From NCBI RefSeq assembly GCF_020523985.1, contig NZ_JAIVKM010000002.1:186001-250000 (forward strand): a stretch of DNA of 64,000 nucleotides. The letters are read 5' to 3'. A program made the translations under genes and the position numbers. The DNA comes from Mangrovibacter yixingensis (GTDB taxonomy: Bacteria; Pseudomonadota; Gammaproteobacteria; Enterobacterales; Enterobacteriaceae). Shown in pieces: positions 27,297-37,091 of this stretch. Under the pieces are notes generated by a model that did not search any database, was not told the origin of the DNA, and was given only the letters and a program-made list of their open reading frames with translations. Numbering within the stretch: position 1 is the stretch's first letter; the number at the start of each line of letters is the position of its first letter.

Positions 27297-28006
27297 CAGG
27301 AATTCTCCGTAGGGGTTAAGCAAGAGAGGTAAAAAGCCGCCAAACTGAGGTCTTCCGGGCGGGTAACTTTAATATTATCAGCCCGCCCATCCACCAGTTC
27401 AGGATGGTAACCGCAATATTCCAGCGCAGAGGCTTCATCAGTGATAGCAGCACCTTCACGCAGGGCGCGCTGCAAGCTACTACGCAACAGCTCAAGGGGG
27501 AAAAGTTGGGGTGTCAGCGCGTGCCAGAGTGCCTGGCGCTCAACAGTATGTGCAATCACCTGCATACCAGGTTCAGCACGTTTCATGGTATCCCGCACTG
27601 GTGCAGCCAGAATACCGCCTACCTGGCTGGTCTGAGTCAGGGCCAGCAAGCGGTTGAGATCATCAGGGTGAAGACAAGGGCGAGCGGCATCATGCACCAG
27701 TGCCCAATCGGCTTTCCCCGCGGCATTCAACCCTGCCAGAACCGAATCGGCGCGCTGGTCGCCGCCACAAACCACTTCAATTTGTGGGTGGCTGGCAAGG
27801 GGTAAATGTTTAAACCACTGGTCTGCGGGGCTGATAGCAATAATGGCTTTTGAGACCCAGGGATGCTGTAACACGCAGTCAACAGCATGCTCCAGAATCG
27901 TCTTGTGGCCGATACGAAGGTATTGTTTGGGACATTCTGCCTGCATCCGGCTGCCGATACCCGCAGCCGGCACCACGGCAATGACATCCGGGAAGGAAAC
28001 TGCCAT
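27296..28006 (-). CDS. ispD: 2-C-methyl-D-erythritol 4-phosphate cytidylyltransferase
   Basis: 236 residues. The nucleotidyltransferase signature [19 protein letters not shown] starts at residue 12; VHDAARPCL (metal-binding) and [11 protein letters not shown] are conserved. Third step of the MEP pathway, making CDP-methylerythritol. Follows ftsB by 20 bp on the minus strand. Confidence 0.98.
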   Translation of the reverse strand: MAVSFPDVIAVVPAAGIGSRMQAECPKQYLRIGHKTILEHAVDCVLQHPWVSKAIIAISPADQWFKHLPLASHPQIEVVCGGDQRADSVLAGLNAAGKADWALVHDAARPCLHPDDLNRLLALTQTSQVGGILAAPVRDTMKRAEPGMQVIAHTVERQALWHALTPQLFPLELLRSSLQRALREGAAITDEASALEYCGYHPELVDGRADNIKVTRPEDLSLAAFYLSCLTPTENS

Positions 28007-28026
28007 GTGTAGTAGAACCTGAGTGG

Positions 28027-28341
28027 TTATTGATTATTTGGTCGTGACATGTTCCCGTTACGTTTAGACGCATCCGGTACCAGGCGGTAAAATGTTTCGC
28101 CGGGTTTAATCATGCTCAGCTCGTTGCGGGCACGCTCTTCAATTGCTTCCTGCCCGCCGTTTAAATCGTCTATTTCAGCAAACAGCTGGTCGTTTCTTGA
28201 TTTCAGTTTGGCATTCGTGGCCTGTTGCGTTTCGACATCGCTTTTTACACGCGAATAATCGTGCACGCCATTTTTTCCGAACCACAGTGAATACTGTAGC
28301 CAGACCAGCAAAGCCAATAATAGCAGCGTTAGTTTACCCAT
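28027..28341 (-). CDS. ftsB: Cell division protein FtsB
   Basis: 104 residues from ATG 28341 ([18 protein letters not shown]). One N-terminal transmembrane helix is followed by a coiled coil ([20 protein letters not shown]...) and the [18 protein letters not shown] motif. Forms the FtsQLB complex that controls septal peptidoglycan synthesis. The 18 extra upstream codons of the open frame are not part of the family. Confidence 0.96.
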   Translation of the reverse strand: MGKLTLLLLALLVWLQYSLWFGKNGVHDYSRVKSDVETQQATNAKLKSRNDQLFAEIDDLNGGQEAIEERARNELSMIKPGETFYRLVPDASKRNGNMSRPNNQ

Positions 28342-28505
28342 TCCGCCCCCTGAAAAACGGCAAACATCATCCCACAACTTGCCGACAGACACCACCGTGT
28401 GTCCAGCCTGAAAAGCAGGGTATACGAGTTATTGCCGACGCAGGCGGCAGAATTTACCACAAAACCATCCGGGATGCGCCATTCCTCATTACACACACGC
28501 TCAGA

Positions 28506-28838
28506 TTAGCCCAGCAACCACATAAATAAGCAGCCGAACATAACCATAACAACAAGGCAGGTGAGTGGGCAACTCAGCCATAGACGCCCATGCAACAATG
28601 AGTGAACCGCAATACCAACAACAATGGCGACAGGCATCAGAGCCAGAAAGAAAGGCCAGGTATACAGAAAGAAAAACAGCGTGTTAGAGCCATAAATCAA
28701 AAAAGGGACGGCGAGCGCCAGTAACCAGGCCACAAAACCGATGATACCACCGGGAAGTGACCAGGTACTTTCCGTATTGCTGGCAGGCGGAGGAACCGTA
28801 TCTGCCCGGGAAACAATTAATTGAGTCGTGTTGCGCAT
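28506..28838 (-). CDS. ygbE: DUF3561 membrane protein YgbE
   Basis: 110 residues. A Ser/Pro-rich N-terminus is followed by three hydrophobic segments (IIGFVAWLLALAVPFLIYG, TLFFFLYTWPFFLALMPVAI, LTCLVVMVMFGCLFMWLLG). Inner-membrane protein of unknown function, conserved next to cysC and ftsB in enterobacteria. Position and pattern give the name. Confidence 0.9.
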   Translation of the reverse strand: MRNTTQLIVSRADTVPPPASNTESTWSLPGGIIGFVAWLLALAVPFLIYGSNTLFFFLYTWPFFLALMPVAIVVGIAVHSLLHGRLWLSCPLTCLVVMVMFGCLFMWLLG

Positions 28839-28860
28839 AACCTATCCTGTCTTATGCCTT

Positions 28861-28889
28861 GCCGGATATTCCAGTGGGTTTTATCCGGC
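28861..28889. repeat. REP-like hairpin between ygbE and cysC
   Basis: GCCGGATA pairs with TATCCGGC around a 13-base loop, just after the cysC stop. It resembles the enterobacterial REP palindrome core (GCCGGAT...ATCCGGC). May end the cysDNC transcript or protect its 3' end. Only one unit is visible. Confidence 0.45.
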
Positions 28890-28895
28890 ATGGTC

Positions 28896-29501
28896 TCAGG
28901 ATTTGATAATATCTTCCCTGCGCAACAGGTCTAATAATTGGGCTGTCAAATTTGTTACCAATTGTTGACCGTCGAGGTGAATTTCCGGGGTTTCTGGTGG
29001 TTCATATACCCCATCGATTCCGGTGAAATTACGCAACTCCCCCGCACGAGCTTTTTTATACAAACCTTTCGGGTCGCGGGTTTCACACACCTCAAGCGGG
29101 GTATCAACAAATACTTCGATAAACCGCCCTTCCCCCAGGCGTTCACGCACCATCGCCCGTTCACTGCGGTGGGGGGAGATAAATGCGGTTAACACAACCA
29201 AACCGGCGTCCACCATCAGGCGGGCAACTTCACCTACCCGGCGGATGTTTTCTTTGCGGTCGGCATCGCTAAACCCTAAGTCACTGCATAAGCCATGGCG
29301 TACATTATCGCCATCAAGCAAATAGGTATTGACGCCCAGTTGGCTCAGCGCCACTTCCAAAGCGCCAGCCACTGTTGATTTACCCGAGCCCGATAACCCC
29401 GTGAACCACAGCACAACACCACGGTGGCCGTGGTGTTGTTCCCGTTGCTCTCGCGTAACAACGTGGCTATGCCAGACGACGTTTTCGTCATGGTCGGCCA
29501 T
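28896..29501 (-). CDS. cysC: Adenylyl-sulfate kinase CysC
   Basis: 201 residues. Walker [10 protein letters not shown] at 35-43, the DGDNVRHGL substrate loop and the [22 protein letters not shown] block are intact. Phosphorylates APS to PAPS in sulfate assimilation. Its start overlaps the cysN stop by one base. Third gene of cysDNC. Confidence 0.98.
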   Translation of the reverse strand: MADHDENVVWHSHVVTREQREQHHGHRGVVLWFTGLSGSGKSTVAGALEVALSQLGVNTYLLDGDNVRHGLCSDLGFSDADRKENIRRVGEVARLMVDAGLVVLTAFISPHRSERAMVRERLGEGRFIEVFVDTPLEVCETRDPKGLYKKARAGELRNFTGIDGVYEPPETPEIHLDGQQLVTNLTAQLLDLLRREDIIKS

Positions 29502-30928
29502 TACTTGCCTCCCAACAAATCACGCGCGCCCCAGTGAGGGAAATGGCGGCGAACCAAAGCATTTAGTTCCAGCTCAAAGGCACTAAATTCTGATGGCACA
29601 GCCTGCTGGCCCAGCGTTTCAACCACCAGCCCGGCACCCACCGTGACATTGCTCAGGCGATCAATAAAGATCATCCCGCCCGTCACCGGGTTTTGCTGGT
29701 AGCTGTCCAGCACCAGTGGCTCATCAAAGGTGACTTCAACCAGACCAATGCCATTCAGCGGCAGGCTGGCAACTTCACGATGGCTGAGGTTATTGATATC
29801 CACCTGGTAGTCGATTTTGTCGATACGCGCACGGGTTTTCTTGCCAGCGATTTTCACATCGTAGCTGTTACCCACTTCCAGTGGCTGCTCTGCCATCCAT
29901 ACCACATTCAGGCTGGCGCGCTGTGCCGAAGGCAGCACGGTATCGGCTTCAACCAGTAAATCGCCACGGCTGATATCAATTTCATCTTCCAGTACCAGCG
30001 TAATGGCTTCACCCGCAATCGCTTCATCCAGGTCACCATCAAAAGTCACAATACGGCTGACTGTTGACTCAACACCCGAAGGTAGAACTTTTACACGGGC
30101 GCCAGGGCGCAACGTGCCTGATGCCAGGGTGCCTGCATAACCACGAAAATCCAGATTCGGGCGGTTCACATACTGCACAGGGAAGCGCATTGGCTGGCTG
30201 TCCACGACACGTTTAATTTCAACTGTTTCCAGCACTTCGAGCAAAGTCGGGCCTGTGTACCATGGCATTTTGCTACTTTGTGACGCCACGTTGTCGCCTT
30301 CCAGCGCAGACAGCGGCACAAAGCGAATATCCAGCTCACCGGGTAACTGTGCTGCAAAATCCAGATAAGCCTCGCGGATGGACTCGAAAGTGTCTTCGCT
30401 GTATTCCATCAAATCCATTTTGTTGACGGCAACAATCAGGTGGCGAATACCCAGCAAAGTGGAGATGAAACTGTGGCGACGAGTCTGGTCCAGCACGCCT
30501 TTACGAGCGTCTATCAGCAAAATAGCCAGGTCACACGTAGAAGCGCCAGTCGCCATATTGCGGGTGTACTGCTCGTGCCCCGGGGTGTCGGCGATAATAA
30601 ATTTACGTTTTTCCGTCGAGAAATAGCGGTAAGCCACATCAATGGTGATGCCTTGCTCACGCTCAGCCTGTAAACCATCCACCAGCAGTGCGAGGTCCAG
30701 TTTTTCGCCCTGAGTGCCGTGGCGTTTGCTGTCGTTATGCAAGGAAGACAGCTGGTCTTCATAAATCTGGCGGGTGTCGTGAAGCAAGCGACCAATCAGG
30801 GTGCTTTTGCCATCATCAACACTGCCGCAGGTTAAGAAACGCAGCAGGCTTTTGTGTTGTTGGGCCTGCAGGTAAGCTTCAACACCGCCCTGGTCTGCAA
30901 TCTGGCGGGCAATCGTAGTATTCATCAT
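29501..30928 (-). CDS. cysN: Sulfate adenylyltransferase subunit 1 (GTPase) CysN
   Basis: 475 residues. An EF-Tu-like GTPase with GSVDDGKS (35-42), DTPGHEQY and NKMD motifs. GTP hydrolysis drives APS formation by CysD. No C-terminal kinase fusion is present, as expected with a separate cysC. Six bp after cysD. Confidence 0.98.
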   Translation of the reverse strand: MMNTTIARQIADQGGVEAYLQAQQHKSLLRFLTCGSVDDGKSTLIGRLLHDTRQIYEDQLSSLHNDSKRHGTQGEKLDLALLVDGLQAEREQGITIDVAYRYFSTEKRKFIIADTPGHEQYTRNMATGASTCDLAILLIDARKGVLDQTRRHSFISTLLGIRHLIVAVNKMDLMEYSEDTFESIREAYLDFAAQLPGELDIRFVPLSALEGDNVASQSSKMPWYTGPTLLEVLETVEIKRVVDSQPMRFPVQYVNRPNLDFRGYAGTLASGTLRPGARVKVLPSGVESTVSRIVTFDGDLDEAIAGEAITLVLEDEIDISRGDLLVEADTVLPSAQRASLNVVWMAEQPLEVGNSYDVKIAGKKTRARIDKIDYQVDINNLSHREVASLPLNGIGLVEVTFDEPLVLDSYQQNPVTGGMIFIDRLSNVTVGAGLVVETLGQQAVPSEFSAFELELNALVRRHFPHWGARDLLGGK

Positions 30929-30934
30929 GACTCC

Positions 30935-31843
30935 TTAGAAATAACCCTGACGTTTTTTGAGCTCCATTGAGCCCGCCTGGTCGCGGTCAATTACACGCCC
31001 CTGCCGTTCACTGGTGGTGGACACCAGCATTTCTTCGATAATTTCAGGCAGTGTGGCAGCCGTTGAGTCAACCGCGCCTGTCAGAGGCCAGCATCCGAGA
31101 GTACGGAAACGTACCATACGCTGTTTGATAACTTCTCCCGGCTGTAAATCGATCCGGTCATCGTCAATCATCATCAGCATGCCGTCGCGCTCCAGCACCG
31201 GGCGTTCTGCAGCCAGGTAAAGCGGGACAATTTCAATATTTTCCAGGTAGATATACTGCCAGATATCCAGCTCAGTCCAGTTGGATAACGGGAACACACG
31301 AATACTCTCGCCTTTGTTAACCTGGCCATTGTAGTTATGCCACAATTCCGGGCGCTGGTTTTTCGGATCCCAACGGTGGAAGCGGTCACGGAAAGAGTAG
31401 ATACGCTCTTTGGCGCGGGATTTTTCTTCATCGCGGCGTGCGCCACCGAACGCGGCATCAAAACCGTATTTGTTCAGTGCCTGCTTCAGGCCCTCGGTTT
31501 TCATGATATCGGTATGTTTGGCGCTACCGTGAACAAAGGGGTTAATCCCCATGGCCAGGCCTTCCGGGTTACGGTGCACCAGCAATTCAAAACCATATTC
31601 TTTCGCTGTGCGATCGCGGAATTCATACATTTCACGGAATTTCCAGCCGGTATCGACATGCAGCAGAGGAAACGGCAGGGTTCCGGGGAAGAACGCCTTA
31701 CGAGCCAGGTGCAGCATCACCGATGAATCCTTACCGATAGAATACAGCATGACCGGATTGGCGAATTCAGCAGCCACTTCACGGATAATATGGATGCTTT
31801 CCGCTTCCAGTAACCGCAAATGGGTAAGTCGTTTTTGGTCCAT
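30935..31843 (-). CDS. cysD: Sulfate adenylyltransferase subunit 2 CysD
   Basis: 302 residues. The ATP-pyrophosphatase P-loop-like [17 protein letters not shown] (SxGKDS) and the [20 protein letters not shown] block define CysD. Catalytic half of ATP sulfurylase. First gene of the cysDNC operon, divergent from iap across 441 bp that should hold the CysB-controlled promoter. Confidence 0.98.
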   Translation of the reverse strand: MDQKRLTHLRLLEAESIHIIREVAAEFANPVMLYSIGKDSSVMLHLARKAFFPGTLPFPLLHVDTGWKFREMYEFRDRTAKEYGFELLVHRNPEGLAMGINPFVHGSAKHTDIMKTEGLKQALNKYGFDAAFGGARRDEEKSRAKERIYSFRDRFHRWDPKNQRPELWHNYNGQVNKGESIRVFPLSNWTELDIWQYIYLENIEIVPLYLAAERPVLERDGMLMMIDDDRIDLQPGEVIKQRMVRFRTLGCWPLTGAVDSTAATLPEIIEEMLVSTTSERQGRVIDRDQAGSMELKKRQGYF

Positions 31844-32284
31844 AACCCTTCCTTAAGACAGATTCAAGGCGAAAGTACAGGGGCTTTCGTCTGTATTGTG
31901 TTGCCAGGTGAATGCAAAAATGCGCCCGACAGGCTGTGTTTCCGGGAGCGCGAGTTTTATACCGCTAAGCTGTATGCAGGGTCAGAACGTGATGGCAGGC
32001 CAGGATGTACCAGCCACCGGGGCAGGAAGATTCCGCAAACGTCAAACTCCAATACAACCGGGTGATAGAAGGACTATAGGGGTCAGCTAAAAATGAATGA
32101 AATGACGAATTGGAATGAGTAGTTCCACAATGGAATAACGCCGCGCTGGAATAACAACAAAAAGTGCTCAAAAAAAGGTTTCAGTGCTTTTCGGCATAAA
32201 TGAAATTGTCACCTGCCACCAACAGTTTCATACTATATTCGCCAGTTGTATGTAAGTTAAATTGAACAGGATAAAGGAACTACT
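31844..32284. promoter_or_regulatory. cysD-iap divergent control region
   Basis: Three TGGAATRA/C repeats occur at 32111, 32131 and 32147, the second forming a perfect TTCCA-CAA-TGGAA palindrome (32123-32135). They lie about 270-300 bp before cysD and are candidate CysB sites, since CysB activates cysDNC in relatives. For iap, TTGTCA (32206) and CATACT (32229) with 17-bp spacing make a plausible promoter. No gene is seen here. Confidence 0.4.
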
Positions 32285-33352
32285 ATGCTTTCCGCATTGC
32301 GCCATTCAGCGATAGTTATCGCCCTGGGCGTATGCTGCTCGTTTGCTGTCTTCGCCAAAGAGCCTGCTCTGGGTGAAACCGCCAGTTTGCAAGCCCGCCA
32401 CCTCGCTACTGTTTTTCCCGGCCGCATGACCGGCTCCCCGGCCGAAATGCTTTCGGCAGAGTACCTTCAGCAACAATTTCAGCAATGGGGCTACCAGAGC
32501 AATGTTCGCCAGTTCCATAGCCGCTATACCTACACCAGCAAAGAAGGGAATAAGACCTGGCAAAATGTCACGGGTAGTACGGTAATTGCCGCGCGTGAAG
32601 GTGAACTGCCCGAGCAGATAATTATTATGGCGCACCTCGACACCTACGCACCACACAGCGACAGCGACAGCGACAATAACCTGGGTGGGCTCACATTGCA
32701 GGGAATAGACGATAATGCTTCCGGGCTGGGGGTAATGCTGGAGCTGGCTCAACGTTTACAGCATGTGAAGACCCGTTATACGCTGCGATTTATTGCCACC
32801 AGTGGTGAATACACCAGCCATTCAGGCGCAGAAGATTACCTGTCTCGCATGAGCGCAAAAGAAAAGCGCAACACGCTGTTAGTGATTAACCTCAGTAACC
32901 TGATTGTCGGTGAACATATCTACTTTAACAGTGGGAAGAACACGCCGGTTGCTGTGCGTAAACTCACCCGCGACCGGGCACTTACTCTGGCACGCCAGCT
33001 TGGTATTCGTGCATTAACCAGCCCCGGTCTTTCTCCCTCATGGCCAAAAGGTACCGGCCCGGCTCATGATGCCAGTGTCTTTGATAAAGCAGGTATTCCT
33101 GTATTGGCCGTTGAGGCAACAGACTGGTCGCTCGGCCAGCACGACGGGAAACAGCAACGCCCCCGGAGTAAAGCATTCCCGGCAGGTACCAGCCGCCACG
33201 ATATTACCAGAGATAACCAACAATATCTGGATCACTGGCTACCCGGACAGGTTGAAAAGCGAACACGGGCAGTGATGAAAGTGATGTTGCCACTGGTTGA
33301 AGATTTGGCAAACCCGCACATCAGCCATACCAATAAAAAGAGAAAAGTATGA
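32285..33352 (+). CDS. iap: Alkaline phosphatase isozyme conversion aminopeptidase Iap
   Basis: 355 residues; AAGGA precedes the ATG. A signal peptide (to AVFA) is followed by an M28 zinc peptidase domain: MAHLDTYAPHS (His-Asp zinc ligands), GIDDNASG and the TSGEYTSHSGAEDYL block. In E. coli this periplasmic enzyme removes N-terminal Arg from alkaline phosphatase. In E. coli the CRISPR array begins right after iap; here the next 190 bp hold no repeats. Confidence 0.95.
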   Translation: MLSALRHSAIVIALGVCCSFAVFAKEPALGETASLQARHLATVFPGRMTGSPAEMLSAEYLQQQFQQWGYQSNVRQFHSRYTYTSKEGNKTWQNVTGSTVIAAREGELPEQIIIMAHLDTYAPHSDSDSDNNLGGLTLQGIDDNASGLGVMLELAQRLQHVKTRYTLRFIATSGEYTSHSGAEDYLSRMSAKEKRNTLLVINLSNLIVGEHIYFNSGKNTPVAVRKLTRDRALTLARQLGIRALTSPGLSPSWPKGTGPAHDASVFDKAGIPVLAVEATDWSLGQHDGKQQRPRSKAFPAGTSRHDITRDNQQYLDHWLPGQVEKRTRAVMKVMLPLVEDLANPHISHTNKKRKV

Positions 33353-33543
33353 GGATGATTACCAACAACTGGGGAAATGGCAGATAAAACGCAATGAATG
33401 AATGTTGCCTGCATCTACATGGGCAGCGTGTTGCCAGCAACATAGTGTTGGAAAGCAAGCCACTTCGGGTTTGATACCCAACTGTTCACTGCCTGAAAAC
33501 AGACGTAACCAGTGCCAAAACCCTGGAAACTGGTTAACATCCG

Positions 33544-34239
33544 TTACAGGCGGTGCCTTTTCGCATTCATCAACGCAAGTGAGGCCTGATACGCTGCTTC
33601 TCCATCGGCCATCATAATCGCTTTATAAATCTGGTGATGTTCAGCAAGGCACATGCCACCATCACGGGAAGAATGGCTGATAAACCATTTAAATACCGTA
33701 GTCAGCAAATTTCCAAACGGCAGATAAAAACAGTTACCAGAGGCCTGGAAGATCAGGCTGTGAAAACGCGTGTCCACTTCCACCCACTCTTCTGGGGAAA
33801 AATCACGGGCACGTTGGCAAAGCTCATCATAAACGCGAGATAACTCAATACGCTGCTCAGTAGTGGCATTTTCCGCCGCGAGTTTGGTGGCATGGGGTTC
33901 AATCACCCGGCGGAAATCCAGGAACTGGTGGTACATTTCCAGTGTGCCATCCATACCCGACATCCAGTCCAGTAATTGCGCATCCAGAATATTCCAACTG
34001 ATTCTGGGCCTGACCCGTGTACCGGTTTTCGGGCGTGATTCAATCAGGCCCTTTGAAGTGAGTTGTTTTAACGCTTCCCGCAGCGCAGTGCGGCTGACAC
34101 CCAGTTGTTCGCCCAATTCAACTTCACTGGGTAAAACCGTACCAGGAGGTAATTCGCCAGACAGGATCCGGCGGGCGATATCTCGTGCGATCAGCCCGTC
34201 AAGGCCGCGTTGTGTCGTGCTTATGGCGGTAAATTGCAT
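33544..34239 (-). CDS. FadR-subfamily GntR regulator
   Basis: 231 residues. The winged helix lies at about 13-80 (IARDIARRILSGELPPGTVLPSE, LGEQLGVSRTALREALKQL, GLIESRPKTGTRVRP), followed by an all-helical FCD ligand domain (DFRRVIEPHATKLAAENAT, EVDTRFHSLIFQASGN, EHHQIYKAI). Resembles regulators of sugar-acid catabolism such as DgoR and UxuR-type proteins. Seven bp downstream of a truncated SDR gene and behind two operators of FadR type. The pathway it once controlled is not in the window. Confidence 0.88.
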   Translation of the reverse strand: MQFTAISTTQRGLDGLIARDIARRILSGELPPGTVLPSEVELGEQLGVSRTALREALKQLTSKGLIESRPKTGTRVRPRISWNILDAQLLDWMSGMDGTLEMYHQFLDFRRVIEPHATKLAAENATTEQRIELSRVYDELCQRARDFSPEEWVEVDTRFHSLIFQASGNCFYLPFGNLLTTVFKWFISHSSRDGGMCLAEHHQIYKAIMMADGEAAYQASLALMNAKRHRL

Positions 34240-34246
34240 CTGACTC

Positions 34247-34372
34247 TTATACCTGATTCAGGAAGGGGCGCAGTGTAGCACAGGGGCTGGCAAAATGGGC
34301 AGTTGCCAGGCCAACATCCGCCGTGCTGCCTGTAATCAAAACCCGCTTTCCATGTAAGCCGTTAAGCATCAT
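34247..34372 (-). pseudogene. Truncated short-chain dehydrogenase gene (5' stub)
   Basis: The minus strand from ATG 34372, with AGGAG upstream, encodes MLNGLHGKRVLITGSTADVG and then LATAHF, the N-terminal Rossmann start (TGxxxxxG) of an SDR. After about 27 residues it runs into unrelated sequence and stops at 34247, 41 codons in all. An internal deletion probably removed most of the gene and joined the stub to the GntR gene. SDR plus GntR pairs are common in sugar-acid operons. Confidence 0.65.
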
Positions 34373-34386
34373 TCGCTCCTTTTAAT

Positions 34387-34397
34387 TAGTCATACTA
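34387..34397. promoter_or_regulatory. FadR-type GntR operator, copy 1
   Basis: TAGTCATACTA fits the FadR-subfamily consensus TNGTNNNACNA exactly. It lies 15 bp upstream of the truncated SDR start, ideal for autorepression. Confidence 0.65.
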
Positions 34398-34472
34398 TTT
34401 ATAACGGCACATACAGTGGATTGCGATAATAAAACCATAAGCATCAAAAAATTGTGACACCAATCCATTTAT

Positions 34473-34483
34473 TAGTATGACTA
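34473..34483. promoter_or_regulatory. FadR-type GntR operator, copy 2
   Basis: TAGTATGACTA, a second exact match to TNGTNNNACNA, centred 86 bp (about eight turns) from copy 1. In an intact system it would serve looping or a divergent promoter; here no divergent target remains. Confidence 0.65.
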
Positions 34484-34587
34484 ATTAATCATTGAGATAC
34501 AGATTTTCTAACAGTTAACAACACCAAGGGGTAAGCGAATGCGGCGAGAGGTCAGTGGCTGGGAGTCAGTAGAGTGGTTGATGTAAA

Positions 34588-34622
34588 ACAAAACCGCACC
34601 GGAAATGCTACCCAGTGCGGTT
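34588..34622 (-). terminator. Terminator of cysJIH
   Basis: On the minus strand CCGCACTGGG...CCGGTGCGG forms a stem followed by TTTTGTTTT, just after the cysH stop. Confidence 0.8.
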
Positions 34623-34630
34623 TACAGCTA

Positions 34631-35365
34631 TTAACCTTCGTGCAGGCCACATTCCCGTTTCAGGCCGAAGAAACGTGTTTCTTCTTCTGCCATGCCCGGC
34701 TCCCATTTGCGGGTGGTATGGGTATCACCTACAGAGAGGTAACCCTGGTCCCACAGTGGATGATATTTCAGGCCATGTTCCGTCAGGTACTGGTAAACCT
34801 GGCGGTTATCCCAGTCGATTATCGGCAGGATCTTAAACACTTCACGCTGGATAGCCAGCACCGGCAACCCGGCACGGCTGCCAGACTGCTCACGGCGCAA
34901 CCCGGCAAACCAGGTGCCTGCGTCCAGCTCTTTGAGCGCACGGTTCATGGGTTCTACTTTGTTGAGAGTATTGTATTTCTCAATGCCTTCAACACCCTGC
35001 TCCCACAATTTACCGTAACGCGCTTCCTGCCAGGCCGGGCTTTGTTCAGCCCGGTATACTTTCAGGTTAAGTTTGAGCTTGTCCGTCAGCTCATCAATAA
35101 ACTGGTAGGTTTCCGGAAACAAATAACCGGTATCCGTAAGGATAACCGGGATATCCGGATATTGCTGCGTGACCAGATGCAGGCACATCGCCGCCTGAAT
35201 ACCAAAGCTGGAAGAGAGCACAAACTCACCACTCAGGTTTTCCAGCGCCCAGGTGACGCGCTGCTCAGCGGTCAGCTTTTCCAGTTGATTATTAGTTTCA
35301 GCCAGCTCCATTATGCGCTCAGCTTTGGGCAGCGCATTCAGCGCATCTCTGTCAAACGTAGCCAT
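34631..35365 (-). CDS. cysH: Phosphoadenosine phosphosulfate reductase CysH
   Basis: 244 residues from ATG 35365 ([12 protein letters not shown]); the open frame extends much further upstream through cysI but without homology. [10 protein letters not shown] is the PP-loop, [10 protein letters not shown] and [13 protein letters not shown] are family blocks, and the catalytic Cys is in the C-terminal ECGLHEG. Reduces PAPS to sulfite with thioredoxin. No extra FeS cysteines, as in other enterobacterial PAPS reductases. 13 bp after cysI. Confidence 0.98.
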   Translation of the reverse strand: MATFDRDALNALPKAERIMELAETNNQLEKLTAEQRVTWALENLSGEFVLSSSFGIQAAMCLHLVTQQYPDIPVILTDTGYLFPETYQFIDELTDKLKLNLKVYRAEQSPAWQEARYGKLWEQGVEGIEKYNTLNKVEPMNRALKELDAGTWFAGLRREQSGSRAGLPVLAIQREVFKILPIIDWDNRQVYQYLTEHGLKYHPLWDQGYLSVGDTHTTRKWEPGMAEEETRFFGLKRECGLHEG

Positions 35366-35378
35366 ATTTACCTCCAGG

Positions 35379-37091
35379 TTATTCCCAGAAATCCCGAGCC
35401 GGGTCCAGTACCGGGCGCACAATACCAGTACGCACCGCAAAATCACCAAACCCTTCATCAGGTTCACGCTGTTCCGCCCACTGGCCAACCAGGGTATCAA
35501 TGATGCCAACGATTTCAGCATCAGTGATATTTTCACGGTACATACGTGGAATACGTGTGCCGTTACGGTTACCGCCAATGTACAGGTTATAACGGCCAGG
35601 TGCTTTACCAATTAACCCCACTTCGGCCAGCAGTGCACGGCCACAGCCATTCGGGCACCCGGTTACACGCAATACGATATGCTCTTCGCTCATACCATGT
35701 TTCGCCATGATGTCATCCACCTGGTCTACAAAGCCTGGCAGGAAGCGTTCTGCTTCGGCCATTGCCAGTGGGCAGGTTGGGAACGATACACACGCCATCG
35801 CGTTTTCGCGCTGGGGGGTTACGCTGTTCATCAGGCCATGGTCACGCGCCAGTTTCTCAATCGCTGCTTTGTCGCTTTCCGGCACGCCTGCAACAATCAG
35901 GTTCTGGTTGGCAGTCAGGCGGAAGTCACCTTTATGAATACGGGCAATTTCACGCAGCCCTGTTTTCAGTGGGCGGCCCGGATAATCCAGGATTCGACCA
36001 TTTTCGATAAACAGAGTCAGGTGCCATTTGTCGTCAATGCCTTTCACCCAGCCAATACGGTCGCCACGGCCAGTAAATTCATACGGGCGAATTGGCGCAA
36101 AGGTGATACCGGCACGGCGCTCAACTTCTGCTTTAAACACATCGACACCCACACGTTCCAGGGTGTACTTAGTTTTCGCGTTTTTACGGTCTGTACGGTT
36201 ACCCCAGTCGCGCTGCGTGGTCACAACGGCTTCTGCAACAGCCAGAGTGTGCTCCAGTGGGATAAAACCAAATTCACTTGCGGTGCGCGCATAGGTTTTC
36301 TTGTTACCGTGGTCGATAGACAAGCCACCGCCAACTAACAAGTTAAAGCCAACCAACTCACCGTTTTCCGCAATCGCAATAAAGTTCATGTCGTTGGCAT
36401 GAAGGTCAACGTCGTTTTGCGGTGGAACTACCACGGTTGTTTTGAATTTACGTGGCAAGTAAGTGGCACCTAAAATCGGCTCTTCATCGGTAGTAGCAAC
36501 TTTTTCCTGATCCAGCCAGATTTCTGCATAAGCACGGGTGCGCGGCAGCAAGTGTTCAGAAATTTTCTTCGCCCAGGCATAGGCTTGCTCATGCAAGCGG
36601 GATTCCACCGGGTTGGAAGTACACAACACATTACGGTTAACATCGTTAGCCGTCGCCAGGGAATCCAGGCCAACTTTGTGCAACAACTGGTGCGCAGATT
36701 TCAGATCTTTTTTCAGAATGCCATGGAACTGAAAAGTCTGTCGGTTGGTGAGGCGAACGCTGCCATACAGGGTTTCTTCACCAGCAAACTCTTCAATTGC
36801 CAGCCACTGTTGTGGCGACATCACACCACCAGGCAGGCGGCAGCGCAGCATCATGGCATGGCGTGGTTCCAGTTTCTGTTCAGCACGCTCAGCACGGATA
36901 TCGCGGTCATCCTGCTGATACATGCCGTGAAAGCGGATCAGCAGGAAGTTGTCGCCATGGAAACCGCCCGTCAGGCCATCATTCAAATCTTCAGCAATAG
37001 TTCCGCGCAGGAAGTTGCTGTCAAGTTTCAGGCGTTCTGCATCGGCCAGTTTGCCTTCAACCACCAAGGGTCCAGGATGTTTTTCACTCAT
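35379..37091 (-). CDS. cysI: Sulfite reductase hemoprotein beta-subunit CysI
   Basis: 570 residues. The four Cys that bind the 4Fe-4S/siroheme centre are visible in [15 protein letters not shown] and [16 protein letters not shown]. Reduces sulfite to sulfide with electrons from CysJ. Its start overlaps the cysJ stop by one base. Confidence 0.98.
   Translation of the reverse strand: MSEKHPGPLVVEGKLADAERLKLDSNFLRGTIAEDLNDGLTGGFHGDNFLLIRFHGMYQQDDRDIRAERAEQKLEPRHAMMLRCRLPGGVMSPQQWLAIEEFAGEETLYGSVRLTNRQTFQFHGILKKDLKSAHQLLHKVGLDSLATANDVNRNVLCTSNPVESRLHEQAYAWAKKISEHLLPRTRAYAEIWLDQEKVATTDEEPILGATYLPRKFKTTVVVPPQNDVDLHANDMNFIAIAENGELVGFNLLVGGGLSIDHGNKKTYARTASEFGFIPLEHTLAVAEAVVTTQRDWGNRTDRKNAKTKYTLERVGVDVFKAEVERRAGITFAPIRPYEFTGRGDRIGWVKGIDDKWHLTLFIENGRILDYPGRPLKTGLREIARIHKGDFRLTANQNLIVAGVPESDKAAIEKLARDHGLMNSVTPQRENAMACVSFPTCPLAMAEAERFLPGFVDQVDDIMAKHGMSEEHIVLRVTGCPNGCGRALLAEVGLIGKAPGRYNLYIGGNRNGTRIPRMYRENITDAEIVGIIDTLVGQWAEQREPDEGFGDFAVRTGIVRPVLDPARDFWE

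Noticed and set aside
33353-33543. Possible CRISPR array after iap
   Set aside because: Looked for regularly spaced ~29-bp repeats as in E. coli at this place; none are present and there are no cas genes.
34574-35503. 309-codon plus-strand open frame opposite cysH
   Set aside because: Antisense of cysH; composition and lack of recognisable motifs argue against a gene.
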